From contig JANQON010000016.1 in the NCBI GenBank assembly GCA_028289605.1, forward strand, positions 1 through 64,000: a DNA stretch of 64,000 nucleotides, read 5' to 3'. The translations under genes were made by a program, and so were the position numbers. The notes under the pieces are model-generated. The model did not search any database. It saw only the letters and a list, made by a program, of their open reading frames with translations, and was not told the DNA's origin. Shown here one piece after another: positions 53,046 through 64,000 of this stretch. The stretch comes from Hyphococcus sp. (GTDB lineage Bacteria > Pseudomonadota > Alphaproteobacteria > Caulobacterales > Parvularculaceae). Every line of letters starts with the position of its first letter. The stretch's first letter is position 1.

Positions 53046-54704
53046 ATGGCTGAAAATGGAACGCGCGCGAGCGCCGCGACGGGAACCGGCGGCGACATTA
53101 TGTTCATCGCCGCCGTCCTAGTGGTTGGCGCGATCTGGTCGCTGTTCACGGCGGCGCGCGCCGGCGACCCCTTGATGGGCGCCCACGCAATGATGTTTTT
53201 GGCGGCGACGGCCCTCGGCGCCTTCGCGCTCGTCTCGCACCTGTCTTCAGGCTTCAAGTCTGATCAAAGCAGCTACGAGTTCGGGGTTGTCAAAGCGGGC
53301 GTGTTTGCCTCCGTCTTTTGGGGCATCGCCGGATTTCTGGTCGGCGTGATCATCGCGGGTCAGCTGGCGTTTCCCAATCTTCTCTATTTTCCCGAACTGC
53401 CCTGGACCAGCTTCGGCCGGCTGCGGCCGTTACATACGTCGGCGGTCATTTTCGCCTTTGGCGGCAATGTGCTGATCGCCACGTCGTTCTATGTGGTGCA
53501 ACGCACCTGCCGCGCGCGTTTGTGGGGCGGTCTGACGCCGTGGTTTGTGTTCTGGGGCTATAACCTATTCATCGTCATTGCGGCGACCGGCTATTTGATG
53601 GGCATCACGCAGTCCAAAGAATACGCGGAACCGGAATGGTACGCCGACTTATGGCTGACGATCGTTTGGGTCGCCTACCTCCTGGTGTTCCTCGGCACGC
53701 TTATGAAGCGCAAAGAACCGCATATTTATGTGGCGAACTGGTTTTACCTCGCCTTCATCGTGACGATCGCCATGCTGCATATCGTCAACAATCTCGCCGT
53801 TCCTGTCTCATTGACCAGTTCCAAAAGCTACAGCCTCTTCGCCGGCGTGCAGGACGCGCTGACGCAGTGGTGGTACGGGCACAACGCCGTCGGCTTTTTC
53901 CTAACCGCCGGTTTTCTGGCGATCATGTATTACTTTATTCCGAAGCAGGCTGATCGGCCGGTATACTCATACCGCCTGTCGATTGTTCACTTCTGGTCGC
54001 TGATCTTCATTTATATCTGGGCCGGGCCGCATCACCTTCATTACACGGCGCTTCCCGAATGGGCGCAAACGCTCGGCATGACGTTTTCGATCATGTTGTG
54101 GATGCCCTCATGGGGCGGCATGATTAACGGGCTGATGACGCTGTCCGGCGCCTGGGACAAGCTTCGCACCGATCCCGTCTTGAGGATGATGGTCGTGTCC
54201 GTTGCATTCTACGGGATGTCGACGTTTGAGGGACCGTTGATGTCGATCCGGGCCGTCAATTCGCTTTCTCATTACACGGACTGGACCATCGGGCATGTTC
54301 ATTCAGGCGCGCTGGGCTGGGTTGGATACATTTCCTTCGGCGCTCTTTATTGCCTCGTTCCATGGCTTTGGAAGCGCAAGGAGCTTTATTCCCGCGTATT
54401 GGTGGAATGGCACTTCTGGATTTCGACCATCGGCATTCTGCTTTACATCACGTCGATGTGGGTGTCCGGAATCATGCAAGGGTTGATGTGGCGCGCCTAT
54501 AACGAGTTCGGCTTCCTGGAGTTTTCATTCGTTGAAACAGTGGAGGCGATGCACCCCTACTACATCATTCGTATGCTGGGCGGTCTTCTGTTCCTGATCG
54601 GCGCGTTCATCATGGCCTACAATTTATGGCGGACGGCGCGGGGCGACGTCCGGGAATCCGAATATGCGCGAGACGCGGGGCTTGTCGCCGCGCCGGCTGA
54701 GTAG
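53046..54704 (+). CDS. ccoN: cbb3-type cytochrome c oxidase subunit I
   Basis: The 552-residue, 12-helix catalytic subunit carries heme b, heme b3 and CuB for oxygen reduction at low concentration. His ligands lie in [40 protein letters not shown] and [14 protein letters not shown], with the cross-linked Tyr expected near WWYGHNA. A glycine-rich N-terminus (about 20 residues) precedes the first helix. It is first gene of the ccoNOQP cluster, downstream of a perfect FNR-type site. Confidence 0.97.
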   Translation: MAENGTRASAATGTGGDIMFIAAVLVVGAIWSLFTAARAGDPLMGAHAMMFLAATALGAFALVSHLSSGFKSDQSSYEFGVVKAGVFASVFWGIAGFLVGVIIAGQLAFPNLLYFPELPWTSFGRLRPLHTSAVIFAFGGNVLIATSFYVVQRTCRARLWGGLTPWFVFWGYNLFIVIAATGYLMGITQSKEYAEPEWYADLWLTIVWVAYLLVFLGTLMKRKEPHIYVANWFYLAFIVTIAMLHIVNNLAVPVSLTSSKSYSLFAGVQDALTQWWYGHNAVGFFLTAGFLAIMYYFIPKQADRPVYSYRLSIVHFWSLIFIYIWAGPHHLHYTALPEWAQTLGMTFSIMLWMPSWGGMINGLMTLSGAWDKLRTDPVLRMMVVSVAFYGMSTFEGPLMSIRAVNSLSHYTDWTIGHVHSGALGWVGYISFGALYCLVPWLWKRKELYSRVLVEWHFWISTIGILLYITSMWVSGIMQGLMWRAYNEFGFLEFSFVETVEAMHPYYIIRMLGGLLFLIGAFIMAYNLWRTARGDVRESEYARDAGLVAAPAE

Positions 54705-54713
54705 GGAGAACGT

Positions 54714-55442
54714 ATGTTTGAACGTCACCAAATTCTCGAAAAGCGCAGCCTTTTGCTCACCGTCGCCATTTTAGTGGTCGTCGCCATCGGCGGCGTCGTG
54801 GAGATCGCGCCGCTGTTCTATCTTGAATCCACTATTGAAAAGGTGAAAGGCGTCCGCCCCTATTCGCCGTTGGAACTGGCCGGACGCAACATCTACATCC
54901 GCGAGGGATGTTATGTTTGCCACAGCCAGATGGTGCGGCCGTTGCGGGACGAAGTCGAACGCTACGGCCATTACTCGCTCGCCGCAGAAAGCATGTACGA
55001 TCACCCCTTTCAATGGGGATCGAAGCGATCCGGTCCGGACCTCGCCCGCGTTGGCGGGAAATACTCCGACGCCTGGCATCAACAGCACTTGATCGATCCG
55101 CGCAGCGTCGTGCCTGAGTCAATTATGCCGCCATACGCGATGTTGAATGAGCGTGCGCTTAACTACTCGGAAGTTGAAGCCTGGCTAAAAGCCAATCGCG
55201 CGGTTGGCGTTCCCTATACAGATGAAATGATCGAGAACGCCAAAAAGGACCTGGAAGCTCAGGTCGATCCGTTTTCCGACATCTATGATGATTTTGTCGC
55301 ACGGTACCCGAATGCGCAGATCAGAGACTTCGACGGCGACCCGCGACAGATATCGGAAATGGACGCCATTATCGCCTATCTGCAGGTCCTGGGGACGATG
55401 GTCGATTTTTCAACTTATGAAGCGGAAGAAAACTATCGGTGA
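54714..55442 (+). CDS. ccoO: cbb3-type cytochrome c oxidase subunit II
   Basis: The 242-residue subunit has one N-terminal helix and one heme c motif, CYVCH at 66-70 ([16 protein letters not shown]). The heme-side Met is expected later in IMPPYAML. It passes electrons from CcoP to CcoN. It starts nine bases after ccoN, following GGGAGAA. Confidence 0.97.
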   Translation: MFERHQILEKRSLLLTVAILVVVAIGGVVEIAPLFYLESTIEKVKGVRPYSPLELAGRNIYIREGCYVCHSQMVRPLRDEVERYGHYSLAAESMYDHPFQWGSKRSGPDLARVGGKYSDAWHQQHLIDPRSVVPESIMPPYAMLNERALNYSEVEAWLKANRAVGVPYTDEMIENAKKDLEAQVDPFSDIYDDFVARYPNAQIRDFDGDPRQISEMDAIIAYLQVLGTMVDFSTYEAEENYR

Positions 55443-55448
55443 TCCGTG

Positions 55449-55613
55449 ATGTATGAAACGCTCTCCAGTTTTGCGCAGACCGGCGGCCTTTTGCTGTTCG
55501 TGCTCGCCTTCGTGCTCGTGCTGATTTACGCGCTAAATCCGCGCAACCAAAAGAATTTCGACAAAGCCAAACAGATTCCGCTGAACGACGAGGATGAGCC
55601 CGATGTCCGATAA
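55449..55613 (+). CDS. ccoQ: cbb3-type cytochrome c oxidase subunit CcoQ
   Basis: A 54-residue protein of one transmembrane helix (LLLFVLAFVLVLIYALNP) and a charged C-terminal tail (FDKAKQIPLNDEDEP). This is the CcoQ/FixQ layout, between ccoO and ccoP as usual. It starts six bases after the ccoO stop and overlaps ccoP by 11 bases. CcoQ stabilises the complex. The sequence is not strongly conserved, so position carries much of the call. Confidence 0.88.
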   Translation: MYETLSSFAQTGGLLLFVLAFVLVLIYALNPRNQKNFDKAKQIPLNDEDEPDVR

Positions 55614-56472
55614 AGAAATCGATCAGCCGACCGGCGTCGAAACCACCGGGCATGAGTGGGACGGCATCAAGGAACTCAATAATCCGCTGCCGCGCTGGTG
55701 GCTGATTATCCTGTGGATCACTGTTATCTGGTCGGTCGTCTACTGGGTGCTCATGCCGTCTTGGCCGGGCTTGACCGGTCACTTTGAAGGCGTCCGCGGG
55801 CATACCGAAAGGGCGAATGTCGACGCGGCCATCGCGGCGCTGGAATCGCAACGCAGCGCGGAGATGCAGCAGTTGCTAAGCGTCTCGTCGATCAACGAAG
55901 TGGAAAGCGATCCTCAGTTGCTGCAGTTCGCCATGAACGCAGGCGCGTCTCTTTTCGGCGACAATTGTGCCACCTGTCACGGCGCCGGCGGCCAGGGCTT
56001 TAAAGGGTATCCCTCTCTGGTTGACGACGCCTGGCTTTGGGGCGGCGCCCTCGACGACATTCAGAAGACGCTTCATCACGGCATCCGATCGACGCATCCG
56101 GAAACGCGCATAAGCGCAATGCTGGCTTACGGGGAAACGGGCGCCTTTGATCGCGGTCAGATCGACGACCTTGTTGAATATGTCATGCACATATCTGGAC
56201 GCAGCGCCAACCAGGAAGCTGTGGTCAGAGCTGCGCCGCTTTATGCGCAACAATGCGTGAGCTGTCACGGTCCGGAAGGGATGGGCGATCCGTCTCAGGG
56301 CGCGCCGAATATCACGGACGCTATATGGCTTTACGGCGGGGAACGCGCGGATATCCGCGAGACGATTTATTCGGGCCGTGCGGGTGTTATGCCCCATTGG
56401 ACCGACCGCCTTACCGATGAGCAGATCACGGCGCTCGCCGTCTATGTGCACTCGTTAGGCGGCGGAGAGTAG
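55603..56472 (+). CDS. ccoP: cbb3-type cytochrome c oxidase subunit III
   Basis: The 289-residue diheme subunit has an N-terminal helix (WWLIILWITVIWSVVYWVL) and heme motifs CATCH at about 122-126 and CVSCH at about 218-222. The two cytochrome domains have GGALDDIQKTLHHGIR and YGGERADIRETIYSGRAGVMPHW. It accepts electrons from soluble cytochromes. The ATG at 55603 follows GAGGATGAG; the earlier ATG at 55594 adds three residues. Confidence 0.96.
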   Translation: MSDKEIDQPTGVETTGHEWDGIKELNNPLPRWWLIILWITVIWSVVYWVLMPSWPGLTGHFEGVRGHTERANVDAAIAALESQRSAEMQQLLSVSSINEVESDPQLLQFAMNAGASLFGDNCATCHGAGGQGFKGYPSLVDDAWLWGGALDDIQKTLHHGIRSTHPETRISAMLAYGETGAFDRGQIDDLVEYVMHISGRSANQEAVVRAAPLYAQQCVSCHGPEGMGDPSQGAPNITDAIWLYGGERADIRETIYSGRAGVMPHWTDRLTDEQITALAVYVHSLGGGE

Positions 56473-56488
56473 ACTGTGGCGGTACGCT

Positions 56489-58000
56489 GTGACTCAGTTG
56501 GATTTGAAATTGGCGCAAGAAAAGACGGCGGTCGCCCAGGCGGCTGACGGCGTTGCTGTCATTGACGCCGCGCCGGTCAACAGCGCGGTCGCCCGTCAAC
56601 TCTACAAAAAGCGCGAACCGATTTACCCGAAACTTGTTCACGGTAAATTCCGTGTACTGAAATGGTTCTTGCTGTTTGCAACGCTCGGCGTCTACTACCT
56701 ATTGCCATGGGTGCGATGGCAGCGCGGACCGGGCGAGCCTGATCAGGCGGTTCTTGTCGACTTCGCCGGCGGGCGGTTCTACTTTTTCTTTATCGAGATC
56801 TGGCCGAGTGAGCTTTACTATGTCACGGGCCTTTTGATTCTTGCTGCAGTGGGATTGTTTCTCGCCACGGCGCTTTTCGGTCGCGTATGGTGCGGATATG
56901 CCTGTCCCCAAACAGTATGGACAGACCTTTACATTGCGGCGGAGCGCCTGATCGAAGGCGATCGCAACCAGCGCATGCGTCTTGCCAAGGCGCCTTGGAC
57001 ATTCGGCAAGGTGCTGAAAAAGAGCTCAAAGCACGCAATATGGCTCGCCATAGCGGCGGCGACCGGCGGGGCTTGGGTATTGTATTTCCATGATGCGCCG
57101 ACGCTCGTGCCAACACTGTTCACAGGCGACGCGCCGGCGTCCGCCTATCTCTTCATGGGCATCCTGACGTTCACGACGTACATGCTCGCAGGCTCCATGC
57201 GTGAGCAGGTGTGCACCTATATGTGTCCCTGGCCGCGCATTCAGGCGGCGCTGACCGACGAAGAAACACTGCAGGTCACCTATAAGCGGGACCGCGGCGA
57301 ACCGCGCGGTCCCCATAAAAAGGGCGATCCTTGGGACGGGCGCGGGGACTGCATTGACTGCAAAGCGTGCGTTGCGGCCTGTCCGATGGGAATCGATATT
57401 CGCGACGGCGCCCAACTGGAATGCATTAACTGCGCCCTGTGCATCGACGCTTGCAACGACATCATGAGCAGAATCGACCGCCCCAAGGGCCTGATCGCCT
57501 ATGACACAGACAAAAACATGATCCGGCGAACGCAGGGCGATGCGCCGAAGGTCCGTCTCTTACGCTCCAGAACGGTCTTTTACGGCGTCGTTTTTGCGGT
57601 TGTTTCTGTGGTTATGCTGACGGCGCTGACCACCCGGGCGACGGTCGAGGTCAATGTCCTGCGTGATCGAACGCCGCCATTTGTGCAATTGTCGGACGGC
57701 TCGATTCGCAACGCCTATACGCTTAAGATCCTCAACAAAGCCAACGTGGAACGGGAATTTGCGGTGACGATCGACGGCGCCCAGGACATTCGCATGGAGG
57801 CGGTGGGCGAGACGGTCGCGGCGAACGAAATGCGGGTCCTGGTGCGCGGCGACGACGTTCGTTCGATCCGTGTCTTCGCGACTATGCTTGGCGGCGTTGA
57901 ACGGCGCGCGTCCACGCCGCTGACCTTCGTGATCCGCGACACGGCATCGGGCGAGCAAACGGACAATCCAACCGTGTTTCTTATGGAGCGAGGCTCATGA
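56489..58000 (+). CDS. ccoG: cytochrome c oxidase accessory protein CcoG (FixG)
   Basis: The 503-residue membrane protein has two ferredoxin-type 4Fe-4S motifs (DCIDCKACVAACPMGIDI and CINCALCIDACNDIM), extra Cys motifs GYACPQTVW and CTYMCPWPRIQ, and a C-terminal Ig-like domain. It has five helices. CcoG is thought to reduce copper for cbb3 assembly. GTG start. Its stop overlaps the ccoH start (ATGA). Confidence 0.96.
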   Translation: MTQLDLKLAQEKTAVAQAADGVAVIDAAPVNSAVARQLYKKREPIYPKLVHGKFRVLKWFLLFATLGVYYLLPWVRWQRGPGEPDQAVLVDFAGGRFYFFFIEIWPSELYYVTGLLILAAVGLFLATALFGRVWCGYACPQTVWTDLYIAAERLIEGDRNQRMRLAKAPWTFGKVLKKSSKHAIWLAIAAATGGAWVLYFHDAPTLVPTLFTGDAPASAYLFMGILTFTTYMLAGSMREQVCTYMCPWPRIQAALTDEETLQVTYKRDRGEPRGPHKKGDPWDGRGDCIDCKACVAACPMGIDIRDGAQLECINCALCIDACNDIMSRIDRPKGLIAYDTDKNMIRRTQGDAPKVRLLRSRTVFYGVVFAVVSVVMLTALTTRATVEVNVLRDRTPPFVQLSDGSIRNAYTLKILNKANVEREFAVTIDGAQDIRMEAVGETVAANEMRVLVRGDDVRSIRVFATMLGGVERRASTPLTFVIRDTASGEQTDNPTVFLMERGS

Positions 58001-58482
58001 ACAGCGAATTTCGCATAACAGGACGGCACGTCTTGACGGCGCTGATCAGTTTTTTCGTAGTGGTGGCGGCGGTCAATGTCGTTTTCATCAACTTCGCCGT
58101 GAGAACGTTTCCCGGCGAAAAGGAAGAGAAATCGTATCTGCAGGGACTAAATTACAATGATCGACTTGCGGCGCGCGCGGCCCAAGACGCGCTTGGCTGG
58201 TCCGCCTCAATCGACAAAGCCGCTCTTGCCGGCGGCGATGTGACCATCGCCCTGTCCATTGTCGACCGCAACGGAGCGCCGGTATCCGGTCTCAATGTAT
58301 CGGCCGTATTGTCTCGTCCCGCCAGCGAGGTCCACGATACCGTCGTATCGTTTCGTCCGATTGGCCGCGGCGAATATGAAGCCGTTGCGCCGGCTGGCGC
58401 AGGCGCATGGGATCTGGAAGGAAACGCGTTAAATCATCGCGAACAGGAATTCGCATTCTATAGCCGGTTGATGCTGCAATGA
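57997..58482 (+). CDS. ccoH: FixH (CcoH) cbb3 assembly protein
   Basis: The 161-residue protein has one N-terminal helix (VLTALISFFVVVAAVNVVFI) and a periplasmic FixH domain containing YLQGLNYNDRLAARAAQDAL and a VSGLNVSAVLSRP strand region. It is needed for assembly of the oxidase. It is coupled on both sides by ATGA overlaps with ccoG and ccoI. Confidence 0.94.
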   Translation: MNSEFRITGRHVLTALISFFVVVAAVNVVFINFAVRTFPGEKEEKSYLQGLNYNDRLAARAAQDALGWSASIDKAALAGGDVTIALSIVDRNGAPVSGLNVSAVLSRPASEVHDTVVSFRPIGRGEYEAVAPAGAGAWDLEGNALNHREQEFAFYSRLMLQ

Positions 58483-60761
58483 GCGCCGGCGTCGCCATCA
58501 AAGACGCTTCTGCGCGCGCGGGTTGTCCGAGCGGCCTGGAACCGTCCGTGGAAACAACAACTGATGACGCGGCCGGCGTCATGGATCCTGCACCCTTTGT
58601 TCGCCGCCGCGACGGCCTCTGCGAATTGGAGCTTGCGGTTTTCGGCGCGCGATGCGCCGGCTGCATCGCCAAAATCGAAACCGCCATGAAGGCGATCGGC
58701 GGCATGGAGCGAGCGCGGCTTAATTTGTCCACTGGGCGGTTGTCGCTTGCGTGGCGCGACAGCCCCCAAAGCTCGAACAAAACCGCGCAAAAGACGATCC
58801 AGTCGCTGCGCGATCTGGGTTATCGTGCGGCGCCGTTTGACCCGCAGGCGATGGAAAGCGATCACGATGCGGAGGGGCGCCGGCTCCTGCGCGCGCTGGG
58901 CGTCGCCGGGTTCGCCGCGGCGAATGTCATGCTGCTGTCGGTTTCGGTCTGGGCGGGCGGCGCTGACATGGGCGCCGGTACGCGCGGCCTTATGCACTGG
59001 GCGTCTGCGCTGATCGCCATTCCCGCCGCACTTTACGCGGCGCAGCCGTTTTTCTCATCCGCCTGGAACGGGTTGAAAAACAGACACGCCAACATGGACG
59101 TGCCGATTTCGCTGGCGGTCATTCTTGCACTTGCACTCAGCATCCACGAGTTCTTTGTCGGCGGTGAGCACACCTATTTCGACGCTGCGGTGATGTTGCT
59201 CTTTTTCCTGCTGATCGGACGATATCTGGATCATCGCCTGCGCTGGCGCGCGCGCGCCGCGGCGCGCGATCTGCTGGCGATGCAGGCGATGACGGCGCAG
59301 CGCATTGGCGAGGGCGGCGTTATTGAGCCTGTTGCGGCGCGCGACATCGTCGTTGGCGATCTGCTGATGCTGTCGCCCGGGGACCGCGCGCCGGTCGACG
59401 GCGTGATCGCTGAGGGAACGTCCCATGTCGATCTGTCTCTTGTCACCGGCGAGAGCGCTCCGCAGAAACGCAGCCCCGGAGAGTCAATCCACGCGGGCGT
59501 CGTCAATAAGTCGAACCGCCTCGTCATGCGCGCCAATGCGACGGTGGAAAACTCGCTGGTCGCCGACCTCGCGCGCCTGATCGAAGCCGGCGAACAGTCG
59601 CGCAGTCGCTATATCCGTCTGGCGGATCGCGCGGCGCGGCTTTACGTTCCGGTGGTCCATACGCTGGCGCTCGCCACCTTTGTGGGCTGGCTGTTCTTCG
59701 ACGGCGGCCTTCGCGTCGCCGCCATCAATGCGATTGCTGTCCTGATCATCACCTGCCCATGCGCGCTGGGACTGGCCGCTCCCGCGGTTCAGGTCGTGGC
59801 GACGGGGCGGCTGTTTAAGCGCGGCGTCCTTGTCAGATCAGGCGATGCGCTGGAGCGTCTGGCCGAAGCCGGCGCCGTTGTTTTTGATAAAACAGGCACA
59901 CTGACTCTCGGACGCCCTGTGCTCGCGAACCGTGACGACATTGCGCCTGAGGACCTGCAGGACGCTGCGGCGCTGGCGCGCGTTTCACGCCACCCGTTAT
60001 CGCGCGCGGTCGTTGAGGTCGCCGGCGCCGGCGCCGCCGTCGCCGACGCGGTCGAGTTTCCCGGATTGGGGATTGAAGGAATGATCGGCGATGACCGCGT
60101 TCGCCTCGGTTCAGCGGAATGGGTTGGCGCGCCGGACGCTCCTGACGCATCGCTGGAAACATGGTTTCGGCGCGGCGACGCGGCGCCGGTTCGATTTCGG
60201 TTCGAAGACATTCCGCACCAGGATGCTCGAGGCGTGGTGGAGGCGCTGGCGGCGCGAGGCCTGCCGGCGGAGCTTCTTTCCGGCGACCGGGAAAACGCCG
60301 TCGCCGCTGTTGCGGAACAGCTCGGCGTTTCCCGATACCGCGCGGAACTCAATCCACAACAAAAGGCCGAGCGCCTTTTGGCGTTGCGCGCTGCAGATAC
60401 AAAAGCGGCGATGGTGGGCGACGGATTGAACGACGCCCCCTCGCTTGCGCACGCCCATGTGTCGCTGTCCCCGGGAACGGCGGCGGACGCCAGTCAGGCT
60501 GCGGCGGATTTTGTCTATCTCGGCGAAGGCCTGTCGCCGATTGTTGAAGCGGTGGACGTATCGCGCAAGGCGCGCCGCCGCGTCCTGGAGAATTTCGCTT
60601 TTGCGGCCCTCTACAATGCGTGCGCCATTCCGCTCGCTGTATTCGGTTTCGTCACGCCGCTGATTGCGGCTTTGGCGATGTCTGGCTCATCGCTGGTCGT
60701 CACGCTGAACGCGCTGCGTCTCGCCGGCGAAGGGCGTCCCTCAAAGGCGCCAGCGCCATGA
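58479..60761 (+). CDS. ccoI: copper-exporting P1B-type ATPase CcoI (FixI)
   Basis: The 760-residue heavy-metal ATPase delivers copper to the periplasm for CcoN CuB assembly. An N-terminal HMA domain has CAGC (Cys59, Cys62). TGES lies in SLVTGESAPQ, CPC at 426-428 (ITCPCALGLAAP), DKTGT at 470-474, the HP motif in SRHPLSRAVVE and GDGLNDAPSLAHA near the C-terminus. It is distinct from resistance CopA mainly by its cco location. It starts at ATGA with ccoH and ends at ATGA with ccoS. Confidence 0.95.
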   Translation: MSAGVAIKDASARAGCPSGLEPSVETTTDDAAGVMDPAPFVRRRDGLCELELAVFGARCAGCIAKIETAMKAIGGMERARLNLSTGRLSLAWRDSPQSSNKTAQKTIQSLRDLGYRAAPFDPQAMESDHDAEGRRLLRALGVAGFAAANVMLLSVSVWAGGADMGAGTRGLMHWASALIAIPAALYAAQPFFSSAWNGLKNRHANMDVPISLAVILALALSIHEFFVGGEHTYFDAAVMLLFFLLIGRYLDHRLRWRARAAARDLLAMQAMTAQRIGEGGVIEPVAARDIVVGDLLMLSPGDRAPVDGVIAEGTSHVDLSLVTGESAPQKRSPGESIHAGVVNKSNRLVMRANATVENSLVADLARLIEAGEQSRSRYIRLADRAARLYVPVVHTLALATFVGWLFFDGGLRVAAINAIAVLIITCPCALGLAAPAVQVVATGRLFKRGVLVRSGDALERLAEAGAVVFDKTGTLTLGRPVLANRDDIAPEDLQDAAALARVSRHPLSRAVVEVAGAGAAVADAVEFPGLGIEGMIGDDRVRLGSAEWVGAPDAPDASLETWFRRGDAAPVRFRFEDIPHQDARGVVEALAARGLPAELLSGDRENAVAAVAEQLGVSRYRAELNPQQKAERLLALRAADTKAAMVGDGLNDAPSLAHAHVSLSPGTAADASQAAADFVYLGEGLSPIVEAVDVSRKARRRVLENFAFAALYNACAIPLAVFGFVTPLIAALAMSGSSLVVTLNALRLAGEGRPSKAPAP

Positions 60762-60949
60762 CCGGACTGCTTTACTTGATACCGATTGCGCTATTGCTGG
60801 GCGGGCTTGGGCTTGCTGCGTTCTTGTGGGCGCTTCGGTCGGGTCAGTTCGACGACCCAGACGGCGCGGCAGCCCGCATCCTTCTTGATGACGATCTGGA
60901 AGAGGACGAAGAAGACGCCAGTCAGGACGCGCCGCGAATATCGCGATAA
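60758..60949 (+). CDS. ccoS: cbb3-type oxidase assembly protein CcoS
   Basis: A 63-residue protein with one helix (LLYLIPIALLLGGLGLAAFLW) followed by the conserved SGQFDDPDGAAARIL and an acidic tail. CcoS is needed for insertion of the CcoN cofactors. It starts in the ATGA overlap with ccoI. Its last 28 bases overlap the convergent DUF2189 gene. Confidence 0.93.
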   Translation: MTGLLYLIPIALLLGGLGLAAFLWALRSGQFDDPDGAAARILLDDDLEEDEEDASQDAPRISR

Positions 60950-61689
60950 GCGTGCCAGCTGGCGTGGCCCAGCAGCGGGAACGCTATCGCCAGCCCGACG
61001 AAAAAGGTCGCAACGCCAGCGGCGGTGATCACGGCGATCAGCCACGCCCACAGCAGCATGGCTCCGAAATTCTGGTTTGCAGCCTTGAGGCCGACGCCGA
61101 TCGCTGTGAAAAAGTCCGTCCGTTCATTCATCAGCATAGGCACGGATACGACCGTGAGAAGGTAAATGGCGAAAGCGATGCCGCCTCCGATAATCGTGCC
61201 GATCGATATCATCGCGAGGCCTGGGCCCGTGGAAATGGCGAAACTCAAAAACTGGTCGAGCGGCATGTAATTGCCGTTTGTAAACAGCGCGTAGAGCAAC
61301 ATCGCCATCCGCGCCCAGACGAGGGCCGCGAACATCAGGAAGAAACCGATATAAGCGAGTTGCATCGGCGAGCGCGGTCCGGCGAACTGCACAGGAAAAA
61401 GGCGCGGGCTTTCGCCGGCTTCGATGCGGCGGCTCATTTCATAAAGCCCAACCGCGAGCAGGGGGCCGAAGATCGCAAAACAACCGAAGGCGACCGGTAT
61501 GAGGGACGCAAAGCCCGTCCGCCATAACAGGTAGACGATGCCGGCGCCGCCGCCGATCACAAGGACGCCATAACCGATGCTGAGATGCGGGGCGCGAAAC
61601 ATGTCGCGAAACCCCGCCGCAAGCCAGCCCCAAGGAGCATCCATGCTGATGGAAGATTTTGCGGCGTCTGCTGTTGTTGAGTTCGACAT
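60922..61689 (-). CDS. DUF2189 membrane protein
   Basis: A 255-residue protein with about six hydrophobic segments, matching DUF2189 through APWGWLAAGFRDMFRAPHLSIGYG near the start and LTVVSVPMLMNERTDFFTAI in the middle. The C-terminus is FPLLGHASWHAYRDIR. It overlaps ccoS tail to tail by 28 bases. A perfect FNR-type site is centred 40.5 bases before the start. An internal start at 61644 is possible. The function is unknown; this family is often near cytochrome oxidase genes. Confidence 0.9.
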   Translation of the reverse strand: MSNSTTADAAKSSISMDAPWGWLAAGFRDMFRAPHLSIGYGVLVIGGGAGIVYLLWRTGFASLIPVAFGCFAIFGPLLAVGLYEMSRRIEAGESPRLFPVQFAGPRSPMQLAYIGFFLMFAALVWARMAMLLYALFTNGNYMPLDQFLSFAISTGPGLAMISIGTIIGGGIAFAIYLLTVVSVPMLMNERTDFFTAIGVGLKAANQNFGAMLLWAWLIAVITAAGVATFFVGLAIAFPLLGHASWHAYRDIRGAS

Positions 61690-61722
61690 AGGTCTATTTC
61701 AACCGATTTATTGGCGTCGAAC

Positions 61723-61736
61723 TTGATCTGAATCAA
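61723..61736. promoter_or_regulatory. perfect FNR-type box upstream of DUF2189 and katG
   Basis: TTGATCTGAATCAA fits TTGAT-N4-ATCAA exactly. It is centred 40.5 bases before the DUF2189 ATG at 61689, with TGAAAT in the -10 position. The katG start is 183 bases on the other side. Confidence 0.85.
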
Positions 61737-61829
61737 GTCGCGGGAGGCCCCTCGACGACCCCGCAGCGGCGTTAAGAGACTTGAAAAGCCCTGCCCGATG
61801 GTCCGCACTGGCTGTGATCGGATATTTCG

Positions 61830-61843
61830 ATACAAAATAGTAT
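61830..61843. promoter_or_regulatory. AT-rich inverted repeat upstream of katG
   Basis: ATAC-AAAATA-GTAT lies in a clearly AT-rich stretch (61820-61860), 76 bases before katG. It may be part of the promoter or an operator for a peroxide regulator. It does not fit the canonical OxyR spacing. Confidence 0.35.
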
Positions 61844-61909
61844 TTTTATCTATTTGGCCAATGCGTGTTTTCTGTGTAGGTTGAGATCAACGAACCACGC
61901 CCTGTTTGA

Positions 61910-64000
<2,091 letters not shown>

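Noticed and set aside
61835-61856. OxyR operator upstream of katG
   Set aside because: ATAG and CTAT are 9 bases apart, not the 7 expected for ATAG-N7-CTAT, and no second half site is seen.

Overview
The window is a GC-rich, gene-dense chromosomal segment, very probably from an alphaproteobacterium. The lines of evidence are the purC/purS/purQ cluster with a divergent DUF1476 (ATPase zeta-subunit-type) gene, an FnrL-type regulator beside hemN and a cbb3 oxidase cluster, squalene-hopene cyclase, a DctPQM TRAP transporter and a Bpt-type aminoacyl-tRNA-protein transferase. A marine Parvularcula/Hyphomonas-like lineage is my guess, not something the sequence proves. There is no prophage, transposase, CRISPR array or rRNA operon. 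One tRNA gene is present.

Layout. 1-4.3 kb: the 3' end of an MBG-repeat adhesin, a cyclase-family lipoprotein, a conserved hypothetical gene, then about 1.4 kb of non-coding DNA holding five palindromic repeat units. 4.3-11.3 kb: uvrB, a secreted VOC protein, a YHS-domain protein, and an operon of ATP-grasp, alpha-E and transglutaminase genes. 11.5-22 kb: a DUF885 peptidase-like gene, cupin and GNAT genes, a sulfotransferase coupled to an acyl-CoA/malonyl-CoA synthetase-like gene, divergent shc, and a beta-helix/diheme cytochrome/hydrolase operon. 22-30.4 kb: purine genes interrupted by an unknown envelope protein, DUF1476, LysE, SDR, DUF2959, and a LemA/racemase/M48 protease/unknown operon. 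30.4-40.4 kb: TRAP transporter, bpt, SLC13 permease, flavin reductase and dehydrogenase, acyl-CoA dehydrogenase, TRIC channel, tRNA-Gly(TCC).

40.4-46.9 kb: a spondin-domain protein with a C-terminal sorting signal, an ExeM/NucH-type extracellular nuclease, a 0.7 kb non-coding stretch, an unrecognised protein with seven 19-residue RTX-like repeats, and a double-CDGSH protein. 47-64 kb is a low-oxygen respiration region: hemerythrin, cytochrome c lipoprotein, OmpW, hemN, fnrL, an ankyrin gene, a small secreted protein, ccoNOQP-ccoGHIS, DUF2189 and katG (cut by the window end).

The genes of the last region fit together as a regulon. The encoded FnrL has the cluster cysteines and the E-T-L-S-R recognition helix. 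TTGAT-N4-ATCAA-type sites lie in front of ompW, hemN, ccoN (with its divergent small gene) and the DUF2189 gene. Many gene pairs in the window are stop-start coupled (TGATG or ATGA), so most strand runs are probably real operons. The least explained items are the 19-residue-repeat protein and the palindromic repeat cluster, in which two copies differ by a compensating base-pair swap.
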